Shown piece by piece: positions 63,355 to 64,000 of a stretch of DNA of 64,000 nt. Under the pieces are notes generated by a model that worked only from the letters and a program-made list of their open reading frames with translations, was not told the origin of the DNA and made no database searches. Both the position numbers and the translations under genes were made by a program. Origin of the DNA: Tretioscincus oriximinensis. Taxonomy: Eukaryota > Chordata > Lepidosauria > Squamata > Gymnophthalmidae. Within the stretch, counting starts at the first letter, position 1. The number at the start of each line of letters is the position of its first letter. Location of the stretch: positions 739,235 through 803,234 of the forward strand of contig JAJVDF010000377.1 in assembly GCA_022410635.1 (NCBI GenBank). Direction: 5' to 3'.

Positions 63355-64000
63355 GTGAGGCAAATCCAATACAAATACGATTTGCAAGTGGATTATTTGC
63401 CCTGTCTGGATGCTGCCCTGATTGCAACCCTGGTTACATTGTAAATAATGACTTCTACCTCCGTTGCATAGGGTTCCCCTTTCCTTGTCAACTTACGTGT
63501 CCCTTCAAGTCTGGTCCCCAATTCACACTGGTGGCAATGCAGGCATGCGCAGCGTGTTCCAAGCTGAAATTAGATTCAGGTTACTCCCCTTTAAACCAGT
63601 CTCAGTTTATAGGGCTATGGCCTTAATTTACCTCTAAGGAACCAAACTGGAAAAAATTCTGATGCATTATTAGCTCTAATAATTAATTCAAAATAAAGGA
63701 AAAAATGGGATGGCATCCAACATCAAACTTTCTGATAAAATCTGCAACAGCTGGTGGTGTCAGCAGCATGGAACCTGTTTATTTTTAAAATAAGAAAAAC
63801 AAGAATTTAGCACCCACCCACCTTCATAACAGAATACAAACTTAATTAGTATATGCAAGAAAGTAAATATTAAAGGATAGTGGAGTCAATATATAGAACT
63901 AGTGGGGGGGACGACGCATGCGCGGCTGAGAGCCAGACGTAGGTCGGGTCTCCTCCGCAAGCCGCCAAATTAAAAAATAAAAAAAGCTCAACTAAAATCC
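63355..64000. other. Single-copy; CpG patch near window end
   Basis: 63910-63965 holds GGGACGACGCATGCGCGGCT and GTAGGTCGGGTCTCCTCCGC. No gene can be assigned from this window. Confidence 0.3.

Overview
The window looks like intronic DNA of a squamate reptile (lizard or gecko type). No bacterial-style genes, rRNA, tRNA or CRISPR arrays were seen. The organism call rests on the repeat content: CR1 and L2 LINE fragments in both orientations, an antisense BovB (RTE) fragment, Penelope-like GIY-YIG pieces, an L1 3' end, tRNA-derived SINEs, Tc1/mariner copies and several hAT-type MITE families. Open reading frames in the window are short; nearly all are chance frames or repeat-derived.

Host gene: four short plus-strand segments look like real exons of one gene with very long introns (7338-7418, 23166-23228, 25957-25992, 60906-61007). 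Each has an AG acceptor, a GT donor and a length divisible by three, so any of them can be joined in frame. The first and last encode Gln/Glu/Leu-rich helices typical of coiled coils. I could not identify the gene. The rest of the window would then be intron.

Layout: 1-7.3 kb holds CR1, L2, SINE and hAT remnants. 7.3-14.7 kb holds exon 1, a full-length decayed Tc1 inside a CR1 that also carries a second CR1, and further CR1 fragments. 14.7-21 kb is mostly single-copy with a few MITEs. 21-26 kb holds three copies of one LTR family and two exons. 26-36 kb holds Penelope remnants, a near-perfect foldback, a fourth LTR copy with nested inserts, a CR1 split by a SINE, BovB, and an exact 113-bp duplication. 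36-47 kb holds MITEs, an L1 insertion with target duplication, and a solo LTR inside a minisatellite. 47-60 kb is dense in hAT MITEs, several with clean 8-bp target duplications, and has the best Penelope endonuclease fragment. 60-64 kb holds exon 4, a possible conserved noncoding stretch, L2, CR1, a Tc1-type MITE and a SINE.

The genes do not form an operon or pathway. What the sequence records is a layered history of insertions into one gene's introns; several nested cases give a relative order of activity.
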